A stretch of 64,000 nt of DNA from Agapanthus africanus (Eukaryota; Streptophyta; Magnoliopsida; Asparagales; Amaryllidaceae). Below the pieces are notes generated by a model, which worked only from the letters and a program-made list of their open reading frames with translations, was not told the origin of the DNA and ran no database searches. Position numbers and translations under genes: made by a program. Positions 46,461 through 56,434 of the stretch are shown here, piece by piece. The stretch is from positions 755,105,632 to 755,169,631 of the forward strand of contig CM057340.1 of the NCBI GenBank assembly GCA_030015575.1. Direction: 5' to 3'. Numbering within the stretch: the stretch's first letter is position 1; each line of letters starts with the position of its first letter.

Positions 46461-48151
46461 TGATCGCACGCTTTTGGCGTGTCGGATGTTCAAAGTTCTA
46501 AAGTTATAACCGCGATCAGGACGGTGTCGTTATGCAGCTAGCCGGTTGAGCACGGGTCGATCCACGGGGAGATAGTTGTATGTTCGTTCGAGTTTTAGAC
46601 CAGTTAATAAAGAATGTGTATATGTTTGTTCAGTTCTATCCTAAGTGTTCGTATTTATGTTCAAGTAAGCTTGTTAAGGTTAAGGTTGGTTAGTAGAGTT
46701 AGGATTAGTCTTGTACTTATCTTTAGCCATTCTTAAGACGATGTTGGGATAATCGAAAGTAGCGGGGATTAGGAGGACATAGGAATAGGATTTGCGAGTT
46801 TAAGTAAGCTTTCCAACGCTAAATCCATTCCTAGTGCCCCTTGTCCGTCCGCTAAATACACTTATTTCCAACCCTCGACCAAACACCCGCAACTATGTAT
46901 CCAATTAAGTCACAACTACATGTCACGTTGTAGTGCGCTTAAAGAACTTCTCGACTTAGGTCGCGACCATATGTCACGTATAGCACGCCTAAGTGAGGGG
47001 GTTGCGTTTGTTTGGTCGGAGTTCGTTTCAAGATGTTTGGCGAAGAGAAGCACAAGGGATTTCTCCTTCCCTCATATCACCTTTCTTAGCCTTAACAAGA
47101 GGGAAATTATTCACACATCATAAAAGAAAAGAAAACAAAACAGTAAGGAAGAAAAGAGGAAAATACGGTTTTACAAGTGAAGCAAGCTAACTCTTGGGTC
47201 CTCACCTTAGTAAGGAACTCCGTCAAGTATCATCGCTTGAAAATACGGATAAGAGAAGAAAAGAAAAGAAAAGAGAACAAGAAAAGAAATAACAACAACT
47301 AGTTAACAACAAATAATAAAATTACAATACAAGATAATAAAATTACAAGACAATAAATAAAAGAGACAAGATAAAAACAACCCTCATCTTCATTGATCTT
47401 CCACTCAAAAAGCTCTCACTACAATTTTCATGGAGGAAAGAATGAAGAAGAAGAAGAAACCAAGCTAAATCCTAACAAAAAGAGGCATAAGAATTCATCC
47501 TTTACAATGGCTCAGAACTGGGGTATTTATAGGAGGGGAGTTGAAAATCTAGGGCAACATTCTGACCCTACAGGAAAAGACAAACCTACCCCTGAAAAAT
47601 AATCATCTGAGGAGCATATACGGCCGCGGTTCCACGGCCTAAGCGCGCTTATGCCGCAGAACCGCGGCCATTTAGATGATTTGACATGTCGTATTTTGTG
47701 GGTTTGTCTGTTCTTCTGTCCTATGTTGTTCTACATATTCCAAATTGCAAATTGCTTCCACAATTGCTTCAGATCTGCACAGTCCAAACATAGCTACACT
47801 TTTGATTGATTTGACCTTTCTCCCTCGAGCTCCACGCACCCATTGATTCTTGTGCTGCCCCTCTTGTGCTCCGTGCTTGTCCGAGACACGAATGACCACT
47901 GTCATATGTCTTGTCTCTGGAACTGGTACGCGGCACTGGACGGATACGGATGATCGGAACCCGGCTTTTATCTGTTGTCAACAGATGTTCTGGATTTTGG
48001 CGCAACAGTGGTGATTTTGTATTAATTGCGTTATTTTGGACTAGAAAACTGTGGCCTGTAAATATGTAGCAAACACGAATTAAAAGCACCTGCCTATAAA
48101 CAAACGAGCGTAAGAATGGGCGGTATAAAATGCAATATTCTGGTATGAACA
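46461..48151 (-). repeat. LARD 5' LTR
   Basis: TGATCGCACGC...ATGAACA, 1691 bp, paired with 40888-42572. It differs mainly by single-base changes and one 5-base AAAGA expansion. The palindrome copy lies at 47622-47669. The target duplication ATCGG follows at 48152-48156. Confidence 0.9.
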
Positions 48152-48156
48152 ATCGG

Positions 48157-48310
48157 CTCATAGACCTCCAAGGCGGTGTTGGCGCTGCGTGATGGGTTTA
48201 AGGACGGGGCTTCCGTATTGAAAGCCCGGGAGATTCTTCACCTCTACTCCATCCGGCCGGGCTTCCTGGTGTTCAGGCAAAACGACATGGCGCTCTTTAT
48301 GAGGTACAAT
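48157..48310 (+). pseudogene. PMD element ORF, middle fragment
   Basis: Host DNA between the LARD and the copia element. It continues the PMD reading frame (text includes KAREILHLYSIRPGFLVFRQ) after one TAG codon near its start. It shows that both retrotransposons entered the same ORF separately. It ends with the target site ACAAT (48306-48310). Confidence 0.7.
48306..48310. other. Target site duplication ACAAT, left of copia element
   Basis: ACAAT before the LTR start at 48311. The second copy is at 58534-58538. Confidence 0.92.
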
Positions 48311-50408
48311 TGTTAGTAGTATGTATGCCCTAGAGGCCAGTATTGTACAGATGATGTATATTATATTGGATGCTTGGACATATATAGAGATGACTTTCTT
48401 GCTCGATATGATAGTATGCTATCTGGTTGCACTTTATCTTAACATGTATACTGGTCTCTTTAAACTGTCTTATAGTTACATGTTGGTGAAGCCCTTAGGA
48501 TGTGTACTTGATTACCTGGACTATGATGCAGATCATACTAGTGGGGACATGGTAGTCCATAAGTACATCCTTCAAGGTCCCTAGTCGTAGGTGTATCGAG
48601 ACGGGGCATCGATATACCAGTGTAGACTAGCGTATACGCTTCTCGACCCATGAGATGGGCAATGGATGATCCTATATCCATTGGTGTTTGACATCAGAGA
48701 TGGTATACGGGTGCTCAGTGGAGACTGGGTACACTGGACGGACTCGCCGAGAACTCCCAGATGGTATTATACCTCACGTCAGATGGCAGTTCTCAGGTGA
48801 TACTTGTGCAGGTTAGTCTGTAGACCCGAGATCGTCATAGAGTCTTGTGTGATTCCCACTGTGCTTTGATCTCCACCTTACTACGTCCATGAGGGCGTGC
48901 AAAACGGTGGTTTTTGGGTTCAGTCCCGAGTCACATGGAGGCAATGAGCGATAGGAGGGGTTTCGTCTCTCCCGGTATTGGGGGTTGATGTTGCGCTGTG
49001 CTCGATTGTCCGTAACAGGGAAGTCCCTGGCAAGGGCTTTTCAGAGATTTGCTGGTAAGTGTTACCAGTAGTTTCTCGACCCGTTATGAGCCTCACATCG
49101 GCACGACTTATCGGTTATTGGGGTCTGACGTTTACCACCCCTAGACTTGATATGCGACATATCAGACGAGAAGACCGGACTGTACGGGAAGTGTTGCCGG
49201 TTGGCTCGACGGGAGTTGTAGCAGATTCGCTTGTTCTCTTCTGATCGCTCAATACCCGGGTGGCCGTTACGTTTAGCTGACCGCTTATGGCTTGGGGGTG
49301 CTTGATATGATCATCACCCATTGCCGGCGTATTGACGAGTCTAAGAGTCCCACAATGGAGTTTCCTAGTCCAGGCGAAACGTTGTGGTGCGCGTATGCGA
49401 TATGCACATGGACCCGATTAAAATACGCGTATAGGATACCGTATATTGATCGGGCGGCTTGCTTTTGGTTTGGGTCATATATGATATGACCAGATTGATA
49501 AATCAAGTGTTGATTTATCATTTAACCATTAGCTTCTCACTTGAAATCTTTTCTTGAGTTAGTTGGATGTATGCATGCATGTATGCCTTCTTTTTGATTC
49601 ATGCACATATGGATGTACATATACACATACATACATACATACATCTTTCATGGTTGATTATACAAGGAAATGGTGGCAATATAAGACTCACACCATGGTT
49701 TTATTTATGAATTATTATTGTATTTATACTAAAACATAAAAGGAAAGAAAAGGTTCTTTATTGATTTGTTCTACACTCTTCTTTTGACCTAACCATTCTC
49801 ACCCACCTTTTAACCTTTGGTATAGTTTCCTTTTGTGTTTTAACTATAGTACAATAATGATTCAACCATGGTTTGAGATGATAGATAGAAAATATATATT
49901 GATATATTTTTCCATTTTCCATAGAGATTTATTCTTATCATCTTCTCATATTGCCATCATCTTCTTCTTCCTCTCTCAACTTGCTCTCTAGTTCTTTGTA
50001 GTGAGCAATATACTCATCAAGATTGGATTTTGAAGTGAGAAAGAGAACCACAACACCATTCTACACAAGTCTAGCCCACTTGTTTAGAGTGTTAGCTTGA
50101 TTTCGTTCACTTGATCGGATAAAGTTACAAGCTTGGACAAAGCGGACTCCGGGTGGATCATCGGTGACCTCGAGGAGTTCAAGCGGAGCTATTTCAAACC
50201 CTAAGTAGCCGAGGAGTCTAGCGTAGGGAGCTACAAAGGTTGTACTCTCTAAACCCTAGCATTTCTTTCATATGATGATGTGAAAAGTTTTTGAAACCCT
50301 AATTTTTCTAGGATCGATCCTTTGCATGTTAACTTGGCACCCCAAAATTCCATCTTTGGTACATGTGATGCTTCCAAACCCTTCATGAGGTGCTAGGCTA
50401 ACCTTTCA
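48311..50408 (+). repeat. Copia 5' LTR
   Basis: TGTTAGTAGTATG...CTTTCA, 2098 bp. Contains a run of CATA/TACA units at about 49620-49645. Ends with the CA just before the primer-binding site. Confidence 0.93.
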
Positions 50409-50409
50409 C

Positions 50410-50422
50410 TGGTATCAGAGCC
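50410..50422 (+). other. Copia primer-binding site
   Basis: TGGTATCAGAGCC, one base after the LTR, the standard plant copia site that pairs with the 3' end of initiator methionine tRNA. Confidence 0.92.
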
Positions 50423-53110
50423 GACCTAGAACTTTAGGCGACTTTTTTACGAAGTTAAAACTCCGATCGAACCGGGTAATATGGCTTTTTGGGTGCTCTC
50501 TGGACTTTTTTCAAAATCTGGTTATTTTCAGAATTAAAAATATGTAAAAAATTAAGCAGGAAAATATAAGAATTACGGTATAAAAATAATGCGATGAACA
50601 GTGAATCTTGCCGCGGAAACGCGGCCTAAGCTTGCTTAGGCCGCGGTTCCGCGGCCGTACTTAGCAATCAATGCATAACTTTTATACTGTAATGCTCTAC
50701 TCTGCTTGTATATGTTTTTGGGTATTTTTAATCTGAATTGTGTGCTGAATATTCTGGAGATGGTTTTGGACTCGACGGTTCGATCGGAATTTTTATTTCG
50801 TGGCTTTTCCGGATAAATTAGAAAGTAGTGAAGTGTTTAAACGAGTATCATTTGCTCACTTTTCACGGGGTTTAAAAACTTTCGGAAATACGTGCAAGTT
50901 TGTGTGTGGTGGACCCTCTAGAAGACAACAAACCTTAACTCGATTATGTGACCGTCTTGAACTGCCATTTGAACCTTAGGGTTTGGGGCAGTACGGCGTG
51001 CCACATGTGAGGCGTTGGCTTGACCCTTCTACGGCTGGACCGCTACCACTGTGTCACATTCCGGTTTTTTGAACTCCGCTCAAGTGTTGAGCTTTAGTGA
51101 ATCTTGGGTATTTGATCGTTCGTTCGAAAACTTTAATACTTTCTAATTATCTGGAATTTGATGCATTGTGTGGAATTCATATTATAAGACATGAAATACG
51201 AGGTATGTGATACTTCGCATTTACGATGTCTAAAGAGAATGTGGATTCCAGATATTGCAGTTTTACACTTTCTTTTCTGTGACCGTAAGTGTTGTATGTC
51301 GATATCGCCGGTTTCGTTGCTATACGTCAACGACAATTGGGGTACGAATACATACTTACGTTGATGATATGTGATATTATGTGTTGCTGAGATATGATGT
51401 GCAGGATTGTCGCAATTGAATAGCCGGGTTTTTTTTATGTGAGATGAGAGTTTTACATTTTCATTCATGTAAATTCAAATATAATGTAATATTCTTTTAT
51501 TTGGGGCACTTCCGGGTTGAGGTTGTGTCACCAGTGTTGTATATTATTTACTTTTCCGCATTAGGATGGACCCAAGAAGGGGAGCACAGGTGACCGGGTT
51601 CTGGGGTTCAGTGGGAGGCCATCTCGAGGAGTCGAAACCGGGTCTCCTAAACTCCAGAATTGGTAGGGTCGCTTGCCGCTCTCGTAGGGGTCCATGGTAT
51701 GGGCTTGGCTATTCATCGTGACTGTGGAATTCGTATTTTCTATTTTGGCTAAATACTAAATACGGACGTCCTAGTATATCTCACATTATATCTATGTTTC
51801 TGCTGCGATATCTGTGATGTGATCATTTGATATGTTCTGATGGATACTGTATATAGTATATATGATATATTATATAGGCGTTACTTATGTTTTACACCCG
51901 CACTAGCCCTGCCCTGCTCTGTCGTTAGTTACCTAACCTAACGGTGCACGAGGGGACATCGAGGCGAATGCGGATGGCATAAGTGTACGTCGTATTTATC
52001 TGTGATGTTTAGGTGAATTAAATGATTGGACTTCATTAATGTGATTAATGAAAGAAAAGAAACCTAAAAGATGTTGTAGAATCAAAATTTTTAAAATAAA
52101 AAGGGTAGCTACGGTTTTGCTTTGCATAGTGGTATATACGATATACCCTGCACCTTATTCGATGAGGAAAGGGCCGAGATCCCTTCACCGGGAGTGACCC
52201 TTTTAGCAATAACTGGCAGATGCTACACACTCGGTTTGTCTTTTGATTGCTTCTATAGTTTCTGCTTTGCACAGTGATATATATGATATATCCCGCACCT
52301 CATTCGACGAGGAAAGGGCCGATGATCCCTTCACCGGGAGTGACCCCTTTAGCAAAACTAGAAAAGCCTCAAAATCACTCCATTTCAAAACTTCACTTGA
52401 TTCTACAACGATATCAAGTTCATTACGCAATAGGTTTTCAGAAAAACCTGTCGTAGCCCTCCGTCATTTCAGATAAGTTGCATATAGTATTCGTGCTACA
52501 TTTGTTGGCTTTCGTCAAGGTGTAGTGTGCGGTAGCTATGTGCTACTTATCTGCCGCATATGATGCGACTGGATTAGGGTAGTCGTACGGCTTTGTTGGC
52601 TTTCGTCAAGGGTCGTGCGGGTGGGTTTAATTCAGTCAAGAAATGTACCGGTTAAACTTGACTAGTGGGCTATGGTTTGTTGGCTTTCGTCAAGGTCATA
52701 GCACGCTAGGGGCAAAAGCATTATCGGGAATTTCAAGTGTTGAAATTTGCAATGAGATTGCATACCTTCTATGAGATAGTTGGATCTCGATACCCACTGC
52801 GAGTAAGAGTTACTCCTGGGAGAGTTTTACACATTGCAATTAGCCGATCAAGTAGGTGACTAGAAAGGTGTCAACGGGGTTACGCCTCTGGGAAAACGAG
52901 GTTTACTTTAATTAGGTCCGTGTGAAAGCAGGGGGAACCTCCCTCAAAGTACCGACACTGGCTTGGCTGAAAGATTGGCGAAGTTGTAGGGTGTAATTAA
53001 TCCCGGCTAGTCTTTCCTTTTAGGGTTTGAAGGAAGATTTGATAAAAACCAGTGGGAGCCATCCTGATTAGATAAGATAATAACCAATCTGATCTTGCAA
53101 GCGCATACGC
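50423..53110 (+). other. Copia leader without gag
   Basis: About 2.7 kb with no ORF longer than about 110 codons in any frame and no capsid or zinc-knuckle text. It holds a CCGCGG palindrome (50610-50656), a roughly 100-bp unit duplicated at 52110-52210 and 52255-52355 (GGAAAGGGCCGA is 145 bases apart), and three copies of TTTGTTGGCTTTCGTCAAGG (52501, 52592, 52677). This takes the place where gag should be. Confidence 0.75.
50610..50656. repeat. CCGCGG palindrome in copia leader
   Basis: Left arm GCCGCGGAAACGCGGCC, centre TAAGCTTGCTTA, right arm GGCCGCGGTTCCGCGGCC. It has the same arm and centre design as the palindromes of the LARD LTRs (42043-42090, 47622-47669). Confidence 0.85.
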
Positions 53111-53115
53111 TAAAG

Positions 53116-53138
53116 TGTTTTCTTCTCTCTCTCTCCAG
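53116..53138 (+). promoter_or_regulatory. Strong 3' splice-site motif before copia pol
   Basis: The pyrimidine tract TTTTCTTCTCTCTCTCTCC ends in AG at 53137-53138, ten bases before the first ATG of pol (53148). The pattern is that of a spliceosomal acceptor. The donor, if any, would lie in the LTR or leader and was not fixed. Confidence 0.5.
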
Positions 53139-53147
53139 GTAGCGACC

Positions 53148-56100
53148 ATGTCATGCCCTAATCAAAATAATAATATGGATGTATTGACCGAACCCGCATG
53201 TTATACTGTGCTGGGGAACGTTGGTTCCGTTCTTTCTTATAAGAGTTATAGGACTGAACAGGATATAGGGGAATACCAGGATTCTCATGCCACCCGAATG
53301 AAGAAAGTACATGTTGATACATTTTCTTCGGATGTGTTCGTTACAGAGAACTGTTTCTCCATTTGCTCTACGTCCTGGGTATTAGATACCGGGTCAGGAT
53401 CCCATATATGTAATCAGTTACATGGGCTCAGGAAAGGTAGAGAACTTGGAGAAGGCGATAAAGACATTAGAGTTGGAAATTGTGCAATTGTTGCAGCTAA
53501 GACTGTCGGGGAATATCACCTTGCATTACCAACTGGTAATACATTGGTTCTGAACGAATGCTATTACATGCCGAACCTGATATGCAACATTATATCGGTT
53601 TCTTTGTTGAGTAAAATAGGATATAATTTTGTATTACAGGATAATGTTATGAACATTTTCCGTAACCAAAAGTTGGTTGGATCAGGCACGTTGTGCAATG
53701 ATATTTATGTTCTAAATCAATCAACAGTTCTGAGCATAACAAACACACACAATAGGAAGAGTTCAGAACTAAACGAATCCTTCTTGTGGCATTGTAGACT
53801 GGGTCACATCAATGCGACACGACTGGCTAGGTTGCATAAGGATGGATATTTGAAACAGTTCGAATTTTCATCTTATGACACTTGCCAGTCATGTCTCAAA
53901 GGCAAGATGACCAAAACTCCGTTTACGGGACACGGAGAAAGAGTTACCGAACTCTTGGGACTGATACATAGTGATGTATGCGGTCCCATGTCTACACATG
54001 GCAGGGATGGTTCTTCGTACTTCATTACATTCACTGACGATCTCTCAAGATACGGACATGTGTTCTTGATAAGACATAAGTCTGAAGCTTTTGAGAAATT
54101 TAGAGAATATAAACAAGAAGTCGAGAACCAAACCGGAAAAAGTATTAAAATCCTTCGATCTGATCGAGGAGGTGAATACTTGAGCGGTGAATTCCTGAAC
54201 TTCCTAAAAGAGAATGGGATTCTCTCTCAGCTGACTCCTCCATATACACCACAGCACAACGGTGTATCAGAACGGAGGAACCGCACCCTATTAGATATGG
54301 TGCGCTCCATGATGAGCACAGCTGAGTTGCCTATTTTCTTCTGGGGTTATGCGCTTGAAACAGCCATACATCTATTGAATATGGTCCCCACCAAATCTGT
54401 GCCTACCACTCCATATGAGATATGGAAAGGGAAGAGACCATGTCTTAACTATGTTAAGATATGGGGTTGCCCAGCCTATGTCAAACGACAAAATCCGGAC
54501 AAACTCGAGGCACGGTCTGTTCTATGCAAATTTATAGGATATCCCAAAAATTCACAAGGGTATATCTTCTACCACCCTGAGGAACAAAGAGTGTTTGTTT
54601 CTCGGCATGCCACCTTTTTAGAAAAGGAATTTCTTGAAAAAGAGATTAGTGGTCATGAGGTAGAACTGGAAGAGGTTCCAGCTACAAAAGCTACAACAGA
54701 AGATCTGGTGGAACCAGAGGATTCCGTAGTGCCCAATGAACCCCAGCCACTCCGCCGATCTAGTAGGGTTCCTCGCCAACCTGAGAGATACTACGGTTTT
54801 CTCATGGATGGTGGGTGCGAGGATTGCATCATGGAGGATGATGACCCAACTAGCTTCGAGCAGGCCATCACGAGTAGGGACTCAGTGAAATGGCTGGATG
54901 CTATGCGATCCGAGATGGAATCCATGTACACCAACAAAGTATGGACTTTGGAAGTTGCTCCTGAAGGGGTAAAACCCATTGGGAGCAAGTGGATCTTCAA
55001 GAAAAAACTTGGTGTAGATGGGAAAGTGGAGACTTTCAAAGCTAGACTTGTAGCAAAGGGTTTTCGTCAAAGACCAGGTGTGGACTATGACGAGACCTTT
55101 TCTCCAGTGGCTATGCTTAAATCCATCCGGATCATGCTTGCTATCGCTGCATATCATGATTACGAAATCTGGCAAATGGATGTTAAGACCGCCTTTCTAA
55201 ACGGTGAGTTAGAAGAGTGCGTGTACATGACTCAGCCAGAGGGCTTCGTAGATAGTGGGAGCAGCGGGAAGGTGTGCAAGCTGCTTAAATCCATTTATGG
55301 ATTAAAGCAAGCATCGCAGAGTTGGAACATCTGCTTTGACGTCGTTATCAAAGAGTTTGATTTCGTCAAAAATCCAGATGAACCTTGTATCTACAAGAAG
55401 GTGGCAGAGAGTAAAGTTGCCTTCCTCGTATTGTACGTGGACGACATACTCTTGATAAGAAATGATATTCCTATGCTGCAATCGGTCAAGCTTTTCTTAT
55501 CACAAAGATTCTCAATGAAAGATCTTGGTGATGCCTCCTGCATATTGGGAATTAGGATCTATAGAGATAGATCTAAACGGATATTGGGATTGTCCCAATC
55601 CAGGTACATTGACACCATACTAAAGAGGTTTAGTATGGAAGAATCTAAGCGTGGGAACTTACCCACAATCTCTGGAGTCACTCTCTCTAAAGAGATGTCT
55701 CCCAAGACTGATTTGGAGAGAGCTCGCATGCAAGAGATACCCTATGCTTCGGCTGTAGGCTCTATCATGTATGCGATGCTATGTACCAGACCCGATGTAG
55801 CATACTCACTAAGTGTAGTGAGCAGGTATCAAGCTGATCCTGGAGAGAGTCACTGGACAGCTGTGAAGAGCATTCTCAAATACTTGCGAAGGACTAAAGA
55901 GATGCTCTTGGTGTATGGTAATGGAGAACTCCAAGTGGAGTCCTTTACCGATTCGAGCTTCCAGAGTGATAAGGACGACTCTAAGTCGCAGTCGGGCTTT
56001 GTCTTTACCCTTTACGGAGGGGCGGTTAGCTGGAAGAGTTCCAAGCAGGAAACCGTGGCAGATTCGACGATGGAGGCTGAATACATCGCTGCCAACGAAG

Positions 56101-56420
56101 CTGCCAAAGAGGCTGTCTGGATCAAGAAGTTCATTACTGAACTTGGAGTGGTTCCATCCATTGAGCATCCAATACCTTTGTATTGCGATAACAATGGAGC
56201 GGTGGCTTTGGCCAAGGAGCCCAGGTCCCATCAGCGATCCAGGCATATTCTGAGACGGTATCACCTCATCCGGGAGATAGTTGATCGTCGGGAGATCGAG
56301 GTCAGGAGGGTTGACACGAAGAACAACACGGCGGATCCACTCACGAAGGCCATTCCCCAGATACAGTTTGAGAGACTCTTCGGGATGCTCGGTATGCGAT
56401 ACTACAGCAGCTGGCCCTAG
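53148..56420 (+). CDS. Copia pol polyprotein (protease, integrase, reverse transcriptase, RNase H)
   Basis: 1090 codons from ATG 53148 (context GCGACCATGTC). The frame is open further upstream to 53115 but only with a GTG. Order and motifs: protease DTGSGSH (about residue 85); integrase zinc site HCRLGHIN...CQSC and the D-D-E residues in DVCGP, SDRGGEY and NGVSERRNRT; chromodomain-free copia tail; reverse transcriptase with KARLVAKGF, DVKTAFLNG and the catalytic YVDD; RNase H with FTDSS, EAEY and CDNNGA. All catalytic residues looked for are present and no stop interrupts the frame, so the enzyme set may work. It copies element RNA and inserts the DNA. Gag must come from another element, because none is encoded here. 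Confidence 0.93.
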   Translation: MSCPNQNNNMDVLTEPACYTVLGNVGSVLSYKSYRTEQDIGEYQDSHATRMKKVHVDTFSSDVFVTENCFSICSTSWVLDTGSGSHICNQLHGLRKGRELGEGDKDIRVGNCAIVAAKTVGEYHLALPTGNTLVLNECYYMPNLICNIISVSLLSKIGYNFVLQDNVMNIFRNQKLVGSGTLCNDIYVLNQSTVLSITNTHNRKSSELNESFLWHCRLGHINATRLARLHKDGYLKQFEFSSYDTCQSCLKGKMTKTPFTGHGERVTELLGLIHSDVCGPMSTHGRDGSSYFITFTDDLSRYGHVFLIRHKSEAFEKFREYKQEVENQTGKSIKILRSDRGGEYLSGEFLNFLKENGILSQLTPPYTPQHNGVSERRNRTLLDMVRSMMSTAELPIFFWGYALETAIHLLNMVPTKSVPTTPYEIWKGKRPCLNYVKIWGCPAYVKRQNPDKLEARSVLCKFIGYPKNSQGYIFYHPEEQRVFVSRHATFLEKEFLEKEISGHEVELEEVPATKATTEDLVEPEDSVVPNEPQPLRRSSRVPRQPERYYGFLMDGGCEDCIMEDDDPTSFEQAITSRDSVKWLDAMRSEMESMYTNKVWTLEVAPEGVKPIGSKWIFKKKLGVDGKVETFKARLVAKGFRQRPGVDYDETFSPVAMLKSIRIMLAIAAYHDYEIWQMDVKTAFLNGELEECVYMTQPEGFVDSGSSGKVCKLLKSIYGLKQASQSWNICFDVVIKEFDFVKNPDEPCIYKKVAESKVAFLVLYVDDILLIRNDIPMLQSVKLFLSQRFSMKDLGDASCILGIRIYRDRSKRILGLSQSRYIDTILKRFSMEESKRGNLPTISGVTLSKEMSPKTDLERARMQEIPYASAVGSIMYAMLCTRPDVAYSLSVVSRYQADPGESHWTAVKSILKYLRRTKEMLLVYGNGELQVESFTDSSFQSDKDDSKSQSGFVFTLYGGAVSWKSSKQETVADSTMEAEYIAANEAAKEAVWIKKFITELGVVPSIEHPIPLYCDNNGAVALAKEPRSHQRSRHILRRYHLIREIVDRREIEVRRVDTKNNTADPLTKAIPQIQFERLFGMLGMRYYSSWP

Positions 56421-56434
56421 TGCAAGTGGGAGAT
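56421..56434 (+). other. Copia polypurine tract
   Basis: TGCAAGTGGGAGAT directly after the pol stop codon and directly before the 3' LTR, the priming site for plus-strand synthesis. Confidence 0.85.

Larger units (their letters stand above)
40888..48151 (-). mobile_element. Non-autonomous LTR retrotransposon (LARD) in the PMD ORF
   Basis: A 7264-bp element in minus orientation with two LTRs of about 1.69 kb, 5-bp target duplication ATCGG, a primer-binding site TGGCGCCGTTGCCGGGAAG next to the 5' LTR, and a polypurine tract AAGTTTGGGGGTGTT next to the 3' LTR. Its roughly 3.9-kb interior has no protease, reverse transcriptase or integrase, only a 456-codon frame with one stop. This is the make-up of a large retrotransposon derivative that depends on another element for enzymes. 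The primer-binding site type is known from gypsy-group LARDs. LTRs differ at roughly 40 sites by eye, about 2-3 percent. Confidence 0.88.

Noticed and set aside
48321-48584. 87-codon frame at the start of both copia LTRs
   Set aside because: Present in both LTRs by duplication; no domain and it spans the U3 part.
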